Shown here one piece after another: positions 8,066 to 17,613 of a stretch of DNA of 64,000 nucleotides. Origin of the DNA: Acidobacteriota bacterium (lineage in GTDB: Bacteria > Acidobacteriota > Blastocatellia > Pyrinomonadales > Pyrinomonadaceae); contig JAFDVJ010000064.1 in NCBI GenBank assembly GCA_018269075.1, positions 19,565-83,564 on the forward strand. The letters run 5' to 3'. The notes beneath the pieces are model-generated. The model was not told the origin of the DNA, searched no databases, and saw only the letters and a program-made list of their open reading frames with translations. Each line of letters starts with the position of its first letter. Positions within the stretch are counted from its first letter, which is position 1. The position numbers and the translations under genes are program-made.

Positions 8066-11000
8066 TTACCAGGCCGCGGCGTAGAAGTCGAGGTCGGCGA
8101 TGTTGTCGTCGACGTCGACGACCCGCGGCGCGAAGGTGAAGCGTTTCGAGACGACCGTCACGGTCACCGTTTGACCGGCCCGGAGGTTGTCGAACGAGTA
8201 GTAGCCGAACGAGTTGGTCCGCCGCGACCGGGTGCTGCCGGACGCGTCGGTCAGATAGACGATCGCGTTCGCGAGCCCGCCGCCGGCCGTCGAGACGCGG
8301 CCCGCGACCGTCACGCCGGCCGCCGTCGGCGAGAGCGCGCAGACGCTGCCGTTGATGACGAGCGAAAAGCGGTTGACGGTGCCCGTGTCGCCGGCGAAGA
8401 TGTCGGCGACGTGCAGCGTCCAGTTGCCGTTCGGGTCCTCGCCGTCGAACGCCGACAGCGGGCTCTCCGGCCGGAAATCCCCGCTGACGCCGCCGGTCGC
8501 GAGCATGCCCGAAAGCGGGTTGGCGCTTTCGTCGTCGAGCGTGATCGTGCAGAAGTTGACGCCGACTGAGCCGCGGTTGAGCATCAGTTGGACGGTCGTT
8601 CCGGCCGGCGAGCGCAGCGTGAACTGCAGGTCGCTGACGAATGTGTGGGTCACCGAAGCGTTCGTGTTGCCGATGGTCGCATCGCAGCCGGCGAGCGCGT
8701 CGAGCCGGAAATTCACGTCGCTGATCCGGCTGGCGAACCCGCTCACCGGGAGGACGATGTCGATGCCGGTCGGATCGTTGTCGGCGGGCCCGACCGGCGG
8801 GCCCGTGTAGCTCGTCGTCGCGGCCCCCGCCGGCGTGCCGGTCGGCAGGCGATAGGTCAGACTGCCGAGATCGGTCGCGCCGTCCTGGTGCCGGATCGTC
8901 GCGGTGACCGGCGTGCCGCAGACGAGCGACGGGCTCGCCTTGAAGGTGAAGGTTTTGGCCGTCGGCGTGCTCGTCCCGACGACGCCGTAATTCTGGGCGG
9001 CCCCGGCGAGCGTCACGCCGCCCGTGTTCTGGAGCGTCCCGACGTCGTTGACGGTATCGACGAAGCCCTGATTGAGAGCCGGGAAGGCGACCGTCACGGT
9101 CTCGCCCGGATCGATCACGCCGTTTGCCGGCGTAAAGCTTTCGGAAAGCAGCGTCGCCGTCCGCGCGGCCAGCCGGACCGGCTGCGAGGGCACACTGATC
9201 TGCCAGAAGCCGCGTCCGTGGGTGGCGATCCGGAGCAGGTTGTCGGCGGTCTGCGCCAGATCGAAAACGGCGACGCGCGGCAGTCCCGTGCCGAGCGGGT
9301 TCCAGCTCGCGCCGGCGTCGGACGAGTAATAAACGCCGATGTCGGTACCCGCGTAAAGAAAGTTCGAGTCGGTCCGGTCGACCAGAAAGGCGGTCACCGG
9401 CACCTGCGGCAGACCCGTCGCGGCGGCCGTCCACGCCGGCGCGAGACTGCCCGAGCCGGCGAAGCTGCTGAAGTTCGTCGTCTTCCAGACGTTCGTGACG
9501 CCGAACGCCGCGAGCGTCACGTAGGCCGTGTCGACGTTGTTCGGGTCGATGACGGCGCGGCCGACGAAATTATCCGGTATGACGTTAGACGGGTCGAGAT
9601 CGGTCATCGTCGCGGAACCGGTCGCGGTGCCGAAGATCCGGCCGTTGTTCGTCCCGACGATCCGGACGCTGTCGTTCTGCGGCGAGATGCCGATCGCGCT
9701 GATCGGATTGACGAAGTCCTGGCTCGCGGCCGTGTGATTGACGCCGCCGTCCGCCGAGCGAAAGAGGACGTTGGCGCCGTAATAGGTCGTGTTCGGATTG
9801 CCCGGCCCCTGTTCGAGCGGGGCGTAGAAGAGCACCGCGCCGCCGCACGGGATGCCGTTCGCGGTCGCGCCCGCACAGCCGCGAAAGGCGCTGTTGACGG
9901 GAGTGCCGTTCTGGATCGTATAGGATAGGTAGCCTTTCTGGCTCGACGCGCTGTTGAAAAACGTGCTGTAGGCATTGACCAAAACGGTGCCGGACGCGTT
10001 CTGATCGATCAGGCTGAAGCCGCCGTCGCCGCCCTGCGCGAGCTTCCAGTTTCCCGCCGTATCGTAGAGCATCGTGCCGTTGTCCTGAGTGCCGCCGATC
10101 GAGAAGTTCGGGTCGGTCGGATGGACCGCGATGCTTTCGAACTGGGTCGCGCGGAAGGTCGCGTTGTTGAGCGAGGTCCAGCTCGCGCCGCTGTTGGTCG
10201 ATTTCCAGATGCCGCCGTCCGAACCGAAATAAACTGTCGCCGGGAAAGACGGCGCGACCGCGAGCGCCTGCGTGTCGGTATGCAGACCGGTGGTGCTGGA
10301 GGTAAACGAAGTCCCGCCGTTGGTCGAGAAAAGAAAAGTATTGGCGCCGGTGCCGCCGCCGAGATAAACCTTGCCCGTGTTGGTCGGGTCGACCGCGACG
10401 GCGATGTCGTAGAAACACTGCGAACCGCAGAATCCGCTGCCGCCGCCCGGCGTCGTCCAGTTGACGCCGCCGTCCGTCGACCGGAAGAGCGTGCCGGGAG
10501 CCCCCGTGGCCGCGAAAACCGTGACGGTCCCGGCGATATTGGCGATCGCGAGCTCGGTGCGGGCCGTCGAGGGCGTCGTCCCGGCGATCGCGAGCTGCCG
10601 CGTAAAGGTCGCCGCGCCGAGCGCGTTGGTCGACAGCCAGACGCCGCTCTGCCCGGCGCCGCCGATGACCGCGACGAGCAGCCGGTTGCCGTTCGCCGGA
10701 TCGATCGCGAGGTCCGTCATGTTGAAGTCCTCGCCGGCGGTCACGACCGGCAGCTTGGTGAAGACGGGCGACGCGCCGGTCGCGTTGGTCGAGCGGAAAA
10801 GCCCGCGCGCCGGCGGGGACGGAGCGCCTGCTCCGTCGCCGCCGACGCCGCTCGTCGTGGTCGCGAAAATATTGGCGGCGTTGGCCGGATCGACGACGAT
10901 CTCGCTGACCGCGCGGCCGCTCATTTCGGCGCTGCCGAACGGGCCGGAGAGCGTCGGCGAGACGCCCGAGGCGTTGGTGATCCGGTAGATGCCGACGCCG

Positions 11001-11638
11001 AAAAAGGTATCCTGAGCGAATCCCGGCTCGCCCGTGCCGACGTAAACCGTGTCGGGATCGGTCGGCGCGATCGCGACCGCGCCGATCGCGAGGCTCAAAG
11101 CGCTGTCCATCAGCGGCGTCCACGTTGCGCCGCCGTCCGTTGTGCGGAAAAGGCCGCCCTGCGCGGTGCCGACATAGACGATGTTCGCGTTCGCCGGATG
11201 CACCGCGATCGCGCTGACGCGGCCGCTGACCGGCGTCGTCACGTTGATTGTCTGTCCCTCCGGCTGCGGGTTCGGGCCGATCTCCTGCCACACCGGCGTC
11301 GGGCCCGGCAGGTTCGCGAGCCGCGCCGCGCGCGCGTCCTCCTCGCGGATCGCCGCGATGCGCAGCTGCGGGTCGAAGGGCTTATCTTTTTCGACGCCGC
11401 GATAGTATCCGATGTTTTCCGCGCGGCTCAGCAGGTAGGCTTCCTTGTCGACGCCCTCCTCTTCTTCTTCCGCGTTCGCTTCCTTAATGCCTTTGGGGTT
11501 GACGCTGACCGGCAGGTCCGGATCGTCGCCGAAAATCCGTTTTTTGATGCCGGCCGCCAGCTGCGGATTGAGAAACAAACCCAAAGCGATCCCGCCGATT
11601 ACGAGGATCGAGATTCCGACTACGATTGATCTTTTCAT
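8066..11638 (-). CDS. Large exported BNR-repeat beta-propeller protein with P-domain and carboxypeptidase-regulatory-like C-terminus
   Basis: About 1190 residues starting at MKRSIVVGISILVIGG, with GGAGA upstream of the ATG. An N-terminal hydrophobic anchor or signal is followed by an acidic linker (EEEEEG). Residues about 120-800 contain many Asp-box repeats such as TTDGGATWTPL, STNSGASWTSL and SSDAGASWNPL, as in sialidase/VPS10-like propellers. A proprotein-convertase P-like domain near 970-1090 carries DPNGNWTLHVADIFAGDTG. The last ~85 residues (GRVSTAGGGLANAIVYLTD, then TNSFGYYSFDNL) are a carboxypeptidase-regulatory-like beta-sandwich shared with two other exoproteins here. The substrate or ligand is unknown. 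Confidence 0.85.
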   Translation of the reverse strand: MKRSIVVGISILVIGGIALGLFLNPQLAAGIKKRIFGDDPDLPVSVNPKGIKEANAEEEEEGVDKEAYLLSRAENIGYYRGVEKDKPFDPQLRIAAIREEDARAARLANLPGPTPVWQEIGPNPQPEGQTINVTTPVSGRVSAIAVHPANANIVYVGTAQGGLFRTTDGGATWTPLMDSALSLAIGAVAIAPTDPDTVYVGTGEPGFAQDTFFGVGIYRITNASGVSPTLSGPFGSAEMSGRAVSEIVVDPANAANIFATTTSGVGGDGAGAPSPPARGLFRSTNATGASPVFTKLPVVTAGEDFNMTDLAIDPANGNRLLVAVIGGAGQSGVWLSTNALGAATFTRQLAIAGTTPSTARTELAIANIAGTVTVFAATGAPGTLFRSTDGGVNWTTPGGGSGFCGSQCFYDIAVAVDPTNTGKVYLGGGTGANTFLFSTNGGTSFTSSTTGLHTDTQALAVAPSFPATVYFGSDGGIWKSTNSGASWTSLNNATFRATQFESIAVHPTDPNFSIGGTQDNGTMLYDTAGNWKLAQGGDGGFSLIDQNASGTVLVNAYSTFFNSASSQKGYLSYTIQNGTPVNSAFRGCAGATANGIPCGGAVLFYAPLEQGPGNPNTTYYGANVLFRSADGGVNHTAASQDFVNPISAIGISPQNDSVRIVGTNNGRIFGTATGSATMTDLDPSNVIPDNFVGRAVIDPNNVDTAYVTLAAFGVTNVWKTTNFSSFAGSGSLAPAWTAAATGLPQVPVTAFLVDRTDSNFLYAGTDIGVYYSSDAGASWNPLGTGLPRVAVFDLAQTADNLLRIATHGRGFWQISVPSQPVRLAARTATLLSESFTPANGVIDPGETVTVAFPALNQGFVDTVNDVGTLQNTGGVTLAGAAQNYGVVGTSTPTAKTFTFKASPSLVCGTPVTATIRHQDGATDLGSLTYRLPTGTPAGAATTSYTGPPVGPADNDPTGIDIVLPVSGFASRISDVNFRLDALAGCDATIGNTNASVTHTFVSDLQFTLRSPAGTTVQLMLNRGSVGVNFCTITLDDESANPLSGMLATGGVSGDFRPESPLSAFDGEDPNGNWTLHVADIFAGDTGTVNRFSLVINGSVCALSPTAAGVTVAGRVSTAGGGLANAIVYLTDASGSTRSRRTNSFGYYSFDNLRAGQTVTVTVVSKRFTFAPRVVDVDDNIADLDFYAAAW

Positions 11639-11985
11639 CTTTTTCTCCGAAGTTGATTTCAAGGGCTCTTTTCCGTCAACCGGCTTCAAACGCTCGTCAA
11701 CACGAACTACCGTTCGTTTGCCGGCGTCCGCAGGGCTTGAAAGCCGCTCGCCCGTCGCGGGACGAGTGACCGAACCGGCCGTTTAATCCCTGCACGGGAT
11801 TCTGCTTAAATGCTTCGCATTTAGATAAACGTCAGACGCGGGCGAAAAGGGTCATTCCCCTCGGGAAAAAACTGAATCGACCGAAAAATCGCGGTTTCAT
11901 TCCGGAGCCGTTCGCCGCGAAATTTGACGGATCGGCAAGATTCACCTCGGCGCGAAACGGACTTTCTAAAAATACTACTCGAAAT
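11639..11985. other. Non-coding gap
   Basis: 347 nt upstream of the BNR exoprotein. I see no gene, tandem repeat or hairpin. It should hold the exoprotein promoter, but I could not pick a convincing -35/-10 pair. Confidence 0.5.
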
Positions 11986-12144
11986 TTACGGCACGAAAGC
12001 GTTCGGAACGGGTTTGTCACCGGTCGTCCCGAAGGTCGCGATCTGCGTGCCGGCGGTCGTTTCCTGAATAAACCACGTCGATGTCGACGGACGGAAAACC
12101 GCGACGTCCGTCTTGCCGTCGCCGTCTTTACTGCAAACTGGTAT
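11986..12144 (-). pseudogene. Remnant of an FG-GAP/VCBS repeat protein (C-terminus only)
   Basis: The minus strand reads KDGDGKTDVAVFRPSTSTWF, then IQETTAGTQIATFG and TGDKPVPNAFVP before a stop. This is the last repeat of an FG-GAP/VCBS integrin-like exoprotein (DGDGKTDxAVFRPS and GDKPVP are the hallmark pieces). There is no start codon and the coding frame breaks at the terminator hairpin upstream. It is probably the leftover of a deleted exoprotein gene. Confidence 0.75.
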
Positions 12145-12150
12145 CAGCAG

Positions 12151-12180
12151 AAAAAAAGCTGCCCGAAAGCAGCTTTTTTT
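12151..12180. terminator. Intrinsic terminator of the M13 peptidase gene
   Basis: A near-perfect hairpin, AAAAAAAGCTGC - CCGAAA - GCAGCTTTTTTT, lies 26 nt past the stop codon. The T tract on each strand makes it bidirectional. Confidence 0.92.
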
Positions 12181-12205
12181 CCGGGGAACGGGGCCGGCGC
12201 TCGTC

Positions 12206-14227
12206 TTACCAGATGCGGCAGATGTCGGTGCGGACCATCGACGCGTTTTGTTTGCAGCCGAAGGCTTTCGCGAATTCGGGCATATTCGAGAGCGGGCCGT
12301 TGACGCGGAAGCGGGCGATCGCGTGCGGGTCGTTCTGCGCCTGAAAAGCTTCGCCTTCGGGCGTCGAAACCTCGGCCCACGCCTGCGCCCAGCCGAGGAA
12401 GAAGCGCTGCTCGGGCGTCAGGTTGTCGATGTTCGCCGGGCGCGGGCGTCCTTCGAGCGATTTTTCGAAGGCCGCGTAGGCCATCGTCAGACCGCCGAGA
12501 TCGGCGATGTTCTCGCCCAATGTGAGCTTGCCGTTCATAAAGACGTCGCCGCCGACCTTGAACTTGTCGAACTGGCCGACGACGCAGCTCGTCCGCTCGT
12601 CGAACGCCTTGCGGTCGGCGTCCGTCCACCACGATTTGAGATTGCCGGCGGCGTCGTATTTGCTGCCCTCGTCGTCGAAGCCGTGCGTGATCTCGTGGCC
12701 GATGACCGCGCCGATCCCGCCGTAATTGATCGCGTCGTCGGCGTCGAAGCTGAAGAACGGCGGCTGGAGGATGCCGGCCGGGAAGACGATCTCGTTGAAC
12801 TGCGGGTTGTTGTAGGCGTTGACGGTCGGCGGCGTCATTCCCCATTCGGAGCGGTCGACCGGCTCGGTCGCCTTTTCGAGATTGCGCTTGATCTGAAACT
12901 CGCTCGCGCGCAGATTGTTCTCGAAATAGGACGCGCGCGCGATTTCGAGGCCCTTGTAACCCTTGAGCTTATCGGGATAACCGATCTTGCGCGTGTAGGC
13001 GGCGAGCTTTTCGAGCGCGCGCTTTTTGGTCGCGTCGCTCATCCAGTCGAGTTTGCTGAGCCGCTCGCGGTAAGCCGCGAAAAGGTTGTCGATGAGCTCG
13101 TTCATCCGCTTTTTGGCGGCCGGCGGAAAGGCTTTTTTGACGAATTCGGTGCCGAGCGATTCGCCGAGCACCGCGTCGACCTCGGCCGTGCAGGTCTTCC
13201 AGCGCGCCTGCTGTTCCTGGATGCCGAAGAGATATTTCGACGAAAAGTTGAAGTCCTCGTCGCGGAACGCCTTCGGCAGCTGCGAGGCCGACGCGCGGAT
13301 CACGGCCCAGCGCAGATAGGTCTGCCAGTCCTTGACCGGCACGTCCGTCATCATCCGGCTGACTTCCTCGAAAAACTTCGGCTGGCCGACGTTGATCTCT
13401 TTAACGCCGTCGAGGCCGCGGGCCTTGAGATATTCCGGCCACGAAAAATTCGGCGTCAGCTGAGCCAGCTCGGCGAGCGACTTCTTGTTGTAGTTGGCTT
13501 CGGAATCGCGCAGATCGACCGGCGATTTGGCGGCCGAAGCGAAGCGTTTCTGGAGGGTCGCGACGGTTTGCGCGGCGGCGGCGGCGGTCGCCGCGTCGTC
13601 GCCCGCGAGCTTGAACATATTCGTCACAAAGGCGAGATATTTCTGCCGCGTTTCCTCGGATTTCGCGTCGGTGTTGAACCAGTAGTCGCGGTTCGGCAGA
13701 CCGATCCCGCCCTGCGTCGCGACGGCGAGATTGGCGCTGCTGTTCTTGTCGTCGGTGTTGACGAAAAAGCCGAAGACGCCGCCGAAGCCGCGGTTGTGAA
13801 ACGCGGCCAGCGTCCGCTGGACGTCGGCCGGCGTTTTGATCTTCTCGATCTCGGCGAAATAGGGTTTGAGCGGCGTGAGACCGGCTTTTTCGATCGCCGC
13901 TTCGTCCATACAGCTCGCGTAGTAATCGCCGACGAGCTGCGCGTCCGAGCCCTTCGGCCCGCTCGTTTTGGCGGCCGCCTCGACGACGTCTTTGAGCACT
14001 TTCTGGTTGTTCTCGTAGACGATCAGAAAGCTGCCCCAGCTCGGATATTCGGCCGGGATCTTCGTGTTTTTGAGCCAGTTGCCGTTGGCGTACTGGTAAA
14101 AATTGTCGCAGGCGTCGACCGACGTATCCATCCGGCTCGTGTCGAAGCCCTTACTCTGCCCGAGCGTGACGGCCGTGATCGAAAACAATATCACCAGTCC
14201 TGTCAGCGCTTTCGTAAAATAACGCAT
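12206..14227 (-). CDS. pepO: M13 family zinc metallopeptidase (neprilysin/PepO-like)
   Basis: A 673-residue exported endopeptidase. A signal peptide covers about residues 1-23 (TGLVILFSITAVTLGQ). The zinc site is VIGHEITHGFDDEG near residue 509 (HExxH), with the third ligand and downstream Asp in ENIADLGG near residue 570. VNAYNNPQFNEIVFPAGILQ is the substrate-binding NAYY/F-like motif. The C-terminus CRIW matches the CxxW end of the family, and full length is as expected. It should cleave peptides of moderate size outside the cytoplasm. It is followed by a strong terminator. Confidence 0.96.
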   Translation of the reverse strand: MRYFTKALTGLVILFSITAVTLGQSKGFDTSRMDTSVDACDNFYQYANGNWLKNTKIPAEYPSWGSFLIVYENNQKVLKDVVEAAAKTSGPKGSDAQLVGDYYASCMDEAAIEKAGLTPLKPYFAEIEKIKTPADVQRTLAAFHNRGFGGVFGFFVNTDDKNSSANLAVATQGGIGLPNRDYWFNTDAKSEETRQKYLAFVTNMFKLAGDDAATAAAAAQTVATLQKRFASAAKSPVDLRDSEANYNKKSLAELAQLTPNFSWPEYLKARGLDGVKEINVGQPKFFEEVSRMMTDVPVKDWQTYLRWAVIRASASQLPKAFRDEDFNFSSKYLFGIQEQQARWKTCTAEVDAVLGESLGTEFVKKAFPPAAKKRMNELIDNLFAAYRERLSKLDWMSDATKKRALEKLAAYTRKIGYPDKLKGYKGLEIARASYFENNLRASEFQIKRNLEKATEPVDRSEWGMTPPTVNAYNNPQFNEIVFPAGILQPPFFSFDADDAINYGGIGAVIGHEITHGFDDEGSKYDAAGNLKSWWTDADRKAFDERTSCVVGQFDKFKVGGDVFMNGKLTLGENIADLGGLTMAYAAFEKSLEGRPRPANIDNLTPEQRFFLGWAQAWAEVSTPEGEAFQAQNDPHAIARFRVNGPLSNMPEFAKAFGCKQNASMVRTDICRIW

Positions 14228-14317
14228 CGTGAAAATAAAACTCCTTTTTCGATAAAAATTGATTCAAAAACAGATGCGCTATTTTACGCAGCCGGAGGCC
14301 GCAGAGTTTCATCATTG

Positions 14318-14455
14318 ATAGTTTGGGAAGTTTGGGAAGTTTAGGAAGTTTAGGAAGTTTAGGAAGTTTGGGAAGTTCGGGGAAGTTTAGGAAGTTGCGG
14401 AAGAAGACAACCTGCTTCCCAAACTTCCCAAACTTCCCAAACTTCCCAAACTTTT
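14318..14455. repeat. Tandem-armed hairpin, nonamer GGGAAGTTT family (largest copy)
   Basis: About eight copies of GTTTGGGAA/GTTTAGGAA are followed by a short spacer and four inverted copies (CTTCCCAAACTTCCCAAACT). It fills the gap between two minus-strand genes and abuts the stop codon of the upstream one. Confidence 0.9.
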
Positions 14456-15338
14456 ATGGTGTGGCGGCGAAATCGACATCCGTCAGATCGTTCTGCACGC
14501 TGACGACGCGCGGGCTGTTCGGGAAGAGATATTTTTTGCTGCCGGCGGCGACGATGTAGGTATCGCCGGTCGGAACGTCGTCGAATTTATAATAGCCGAA
14601 CGAGTTGGTCGTCGCGCTGCGCGAAACGCCGTTCGAGCCCGTCATCGTGACCGTCACGCGCGCGAGGCCCGTGCCGTCGGCGGAGGAAACGCGCCCGCCG
14701 ACCGATGCGTTCGCGGCGGTCGGCGTCAGCGTCTGCACGCTGACGGCGTCGACCTCGAGCTGGCCGGGACCGGCGAACGTGACGGTGACGCTCGCCCGGA
14801 ATCTGATCCGGATGGTCTGTCCGCCATAGAGCGACAAATTGGCGGTGTGGTTGACGTAACCGGTGTTCGTGTTCGTGTTCGTGAGGGTCGTCACCGTGTA
14901 GAGCGTTTGCAGCAGCACGTTCGAGGTATTGAGAATCTCGACCGCGTAGGTCGCCGTTCCGCAGGTCGTCGAGCAAAACTGCGTATAATTCAACTGGTAG
15001 CGGTCGATCCACGTCATCCGCACGTTAAATCCGGCCGGGATCGCGACGTCCTGCGAGAGCAGAAACGGCGAGCCGGCGCTGCCGGCGATGCCGTTATAGG
15101 CGACGCGCGTGCCCTGCTGCACGATCATCGTCGTCGGTACCGGCGTAAAGCTGCCGTCGTTCGTGGTCTGGCCCGTCGTGCCGATCGACCACGGTATCCA
15201 GTAGCCGGAGTTGTTGACGACCGTCCAGCCCGTAAAGCTGCCCGTTTCGAAGCCGCCGTTGGTAATCAGTTCGGCGGCGTGTGCGTTAAGTGGAAGGAGA
15301 AGGAGCAGCAACCCGTATAACAGAAATATTTTTTTCAT
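14454..15338 (-). CDS. Secreted protein, carbohydrate-binding-like domain plus carboxypeptidase-regulatory-like C-terminus
   Basis: About 294 residues. I start at the second of two adjacent ATGs (MKKIFLLYGLL) because it puts GGAGAAG at a good distance. The signal peptide ends near NAHAAE. The mature N-terminus LITNGGFETGSFTGWTVVN is the start of a galactose-binding-like beta-sandwich of the choice-of-anchor type. The last ~85 residues (VGGRVSSADGTGLARVTVTM, then TNSFGYYKFDDVPTG) form the domain shared with the exoproteins at 8066-11638 and 29229-31682. No anchor motif follows. It is likely secreted or cell-surface; the ligand is unknown. Confidence 0.82.
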   Translation of the reverse strand: MKKIFLLYGLLLLLLPLNAHAAELITNGGFETGSFTGWTVVNNSGYWIPWSIGTTGQTTNDGSFTPVPTTMIVQQGTRVAYNGIAGSAGSPFLLSQDVAIPAGFNVRMTWIDRYQLNYTQFCSTTCGTATYAVEILNTSNVLLQTLYTVTTLTNTNTNTGYVNHTANLSLYGGQTIRIRFRASVTVTFAGPGQLEVDAVSVQTLTPTAANASVGGRVSSADGTGLARVTVTMTGSNGVSRSATTNSFGYYKFDDVPTGDTYIVAAGSKKYLFPNSPRVVSVQNDLTDVDFAATP

Positions 15339-15633
15339 CATTCTTCTCCAATTTTTGAATTCGAGCGCAACGCTCACGCCGGGCTTTACGCGAAAGCCGC
15401 GGGGTTTGCGCGAGAAACGGGGTAGTTTTCGAACGTTGATAAAAGCCGGAACGGCAGCGCGCTCAGGCGGGCGAAATTAGTTGAACGCGCCGACGAAAAA
15501 TGAGCGAAATGAGCCTCGGCCGCCGATGCTCGTTCCGGCGACGGCCGCCGTCGCCGGGCGACAGTTTCCGTTTTTTTTCAACCTTCGCTGATATATGAGA
15601 AATCGCGGCGAAATCTTACAAAGTTTTTTTATT
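15339..15633. other. Non-coding gap upstream of the exoprotein
   Basis: No convincing gene. The sequence is GC-rich up to about 15580, then changes to an AT-rich stretch that leads into the acyl-CoA synthetase 3'-end remnant. Confidence 0.5.
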
Positions 15634-15762
15634 TTATTGATGGGTTCGGCGAATCTCCTCGACCGCCTGCGGGTTTTCGAGCGCCGAGAGATCGCCCGGG
15701 TCTTCGCCGAGGTAAGCGGCGCGGATGACGCGGCGCATTACTTTGGCGTTGCGGGTTTTCGG
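15634..15762 (-). pseudogene. Displaced 3' end of the acyl-CoA synthetase gene
   Basis: 104 nt (15659-15762) are identical at 102 positions to 18712-18815 inside the intact synthetase gene. The minus strand keeps the same frame ([20 protein letters not shown] and onward) but ends in its own codons EEIRRTHQ and a stop at 15634, where the intact gene reads DEVRRAHG. So it is a real but truncated gene end. Similarity stops abruptly at 15762. This is the left boundary of an insertion. Confidence 0.9.
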
Positions 15763-15768
15763 AACAGG

Positions 15769-15798
15769 TTTACACTAATTCGTTGAATTCATTATTAT
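15769..15798 (+). promoter_or_regulatory. Candidate sigma-70 promoter
   Basis: TTTACA and TATTAT are separated by 18 nt, starting 7 nt after the end of the duplicated synthetase sequence and 11 nt before the ATG of the AlbA/HATPase gene. It would give a near-leaderless transcript. It is AT-rich like the insert. Confidence 0.45.
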
Positions 15799-15808
15799 CG
15801 TTTAAGCT

Positions 15809-17473
15809 ATGGAAGAAAAAATGCTCATCGACAAATTAAACGAACTTCGCAGTTTACCCTCCGAAAATGAAGTTTTCGAATTCAAGGAAGCAAAGAATAC
15901 TTTTGATTCCAGGAAACTGGGCGAATATTTTTCGGCCTTGTCGAACGAAGCAAATCTAAAGGGAGCAGACTGTGCCTGGCTTATTTTCGGAGTTGAGGAC
16001 AAAAAGAAAACAATTGTCGGTTCCAATTACAGAAATCACCGCAAAGATTTACACAATCTAAAAAAAGAAATCGCCGATCACACAACTAACCGCATTACTT
16101 TTATTGAAATTTACGAGCTTAAATTGCCTGAAGGACGGGTCGTAATGTTCCGGATTCCGCCGGCCCCTCGCGGAATTCCGGTTGCTTTTCAAGGTCATTA
16201 TTTTGCGAGAGACAATGAAAGTTTAGTCGCCTTAAATATCCATAAAATCGAACGTATCAGAAAAGAGGATATTGAAGAAGACTGGAGTGCGGAGATCTGT
16301 CCGGAAGCGACGCTTGAAGACCTCGATCCGTCAGCGATTTTTACTGCCCGACGGAATTACAAAAATAAATTTCCCGCCAAGACGGCCGAAGTCGATTCCT
16401 GGGACGACATAACCTTTTTGAACAAAGCCAAGCTCACCATCAAAGGAAAAATAACCAGAACCGCCATTATTCTGTTAGGCCGGGACGAATCGGAACATTT
16501 CGTCAGTCCGGCCGATATAAAAATTCGTTGGATCTTAAAGGATTCGAAAGGGATTGAAAAGGATTACCTGATCGAAAGCTGTCCGTTTATTTTGGCCGTT
16601 GACCGGATTTATGCGAAAATTCGCAACCTGCGATACCGTTACATCAAAGTCGGAACTCTTTTCCCCGACGAAGTCGATCGCTACGAGCCGTTTGTCATCC
16701 GCGAAGCGATAAACAACTGTATTGCCCATCAGGATTACACCTTGGGCGGAAGGATAAACGTCATCGAAGAAGAGGATCAGCTTATCTTTACGAATGTCGG
16801 GGCTTTTATTCCGGGGTCGGTTGAAAACGTGATCAAAGACGATGCGCCGGAAGAAAAATACCGCAACAGGTTTTTGGCGGCGGCGATGGTCAATCTGAAT
16901 ATGGTCGAGACAATCGGCAGCGGCATCAGAAGAATGTTCAATTATCAGCGGGTCAGATTTTTCCCTTTGCCTGAATACGATCTTTCGAATAACCGCGTCA
17001 AGGTTACCGTCATCGGAAAAGTCTTGGACATGGACTACGCAAGCGTTCTGGCAAGGGATGAATCGCTCACTCTCGAAGAAATTATGATGCTCGATAAGGT
17101 TCAAAAAAGAAAAGCTTTATCATCGGAAGAGGCGAAACATCTTAGAAGGAAGAAACTGATCGAAGGAATCAGACCGAACTATATTATTTCGGCCGCAGTC
17201 GCTCAAAAAACCGGACAGAAAGCTGAATACTCCAAGTTCAGAGCCTTTGATAAGCAGTATTATTTGGATTTGATTACTAAAGCCATAAAAGAACATAAGT
17301 ATCTGGATAGGAAAGATGTCGATGAGCTTCTTTGGGATAAACTCCCCGAATGGATGGATGAAAAGAAGAAAAAAATCAAGATAAATCATCTTTTAACTGA
17401 ATTAAGCGGCAATAAAATTATAAAGAATTCGGGCACTCGCAGTAATTCTAAATGGATTCTTTTTAACGACTGA
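15809..17473 (+). CDS. AlbA/Schlafen-type and HATPase_c_4 protein (RecG-like ATP-binding regulator)
   Basis: 554 residues in three parts. About 10-140: an AlbA_2/Schlafen-like domain (EVFEFKEAKN, then WLIFGVEDKKKTIVG). About 290-400: a GHKL-type ATP-binding domain (REAINNCIAHQDYTLGGRIN with the N/H box, FTNVGAFIPGSV, and VETIGSGIRRMF). The rest is a C-terminal winged-helix-like region. Relatives are annotated as RecG-like or transcriptional regulators, and some occur in phage-defence islands. The gene is clearly more AT-rich and Lys-rich than all neighbours, lies inside an insertion flanked by duplicated synthetase sequence, and was probably acquired horizontally. A defence role is an inference. 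Confidence 0.82.
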   Translation: MEEKMLIDKLNELRSLPSENEVFEFKEAKNTFDSRKLGEYFSALSNEANLKGADCAWLIFGVEDKKKTIVGSNYRNHRKDLHNLKKEIADHTTNRITFIEIYELKLPEGRVVMFRIPPAPRGIPVAFQGHYFARDNESLVALNIHKIERIRKEDIEEDWSAEICPEATLEDLDPSAIFTARRNYKNKFPAKTAEVDSWDDITFLNKAKLTIKGKITRTAIILLGRDESEHFVSPADIKIRWILKDSKGIEKDYLIESCPFILAVDRIYAKIRNLRYRYIKVGTLFPDEVDRYEPFVIREAINNCIAHQDYTLGGRINVIEEEDQLIFTNVGAFIPGSVENVIKDDAPEEKYRNRFLAAAMVNLNMVETIGSGIRRMFNYQRVRFFPLPEYDLSNNRVKVTVIGKVLDMDYASVLARDESLTLEEIMMLDKVQKRKALSSEEAKHLRRKKLIEGIRPNYIISAAVAQKTGQKAEYSKFRAFDKQYYLDLITKAIKEHKYLDRKDVDELLWDKLPEWMDEKKKKIKINHLLTELSGNKIIKNSGTRSNSKWILFND

Positions 17474-17613
17474 TTTGGTTAAAGAGTTGTTAAAGGATCT
17501 GTTAAAGCGAAAATAGTAAAGTCCAGTATTTGCAGTAATTAGCCTTTAACAGATTTATCTTTCCACAAATTGATTTGTTAAAGATATTATTCGTAATAGC
17601 TTTCAGATCTTTA

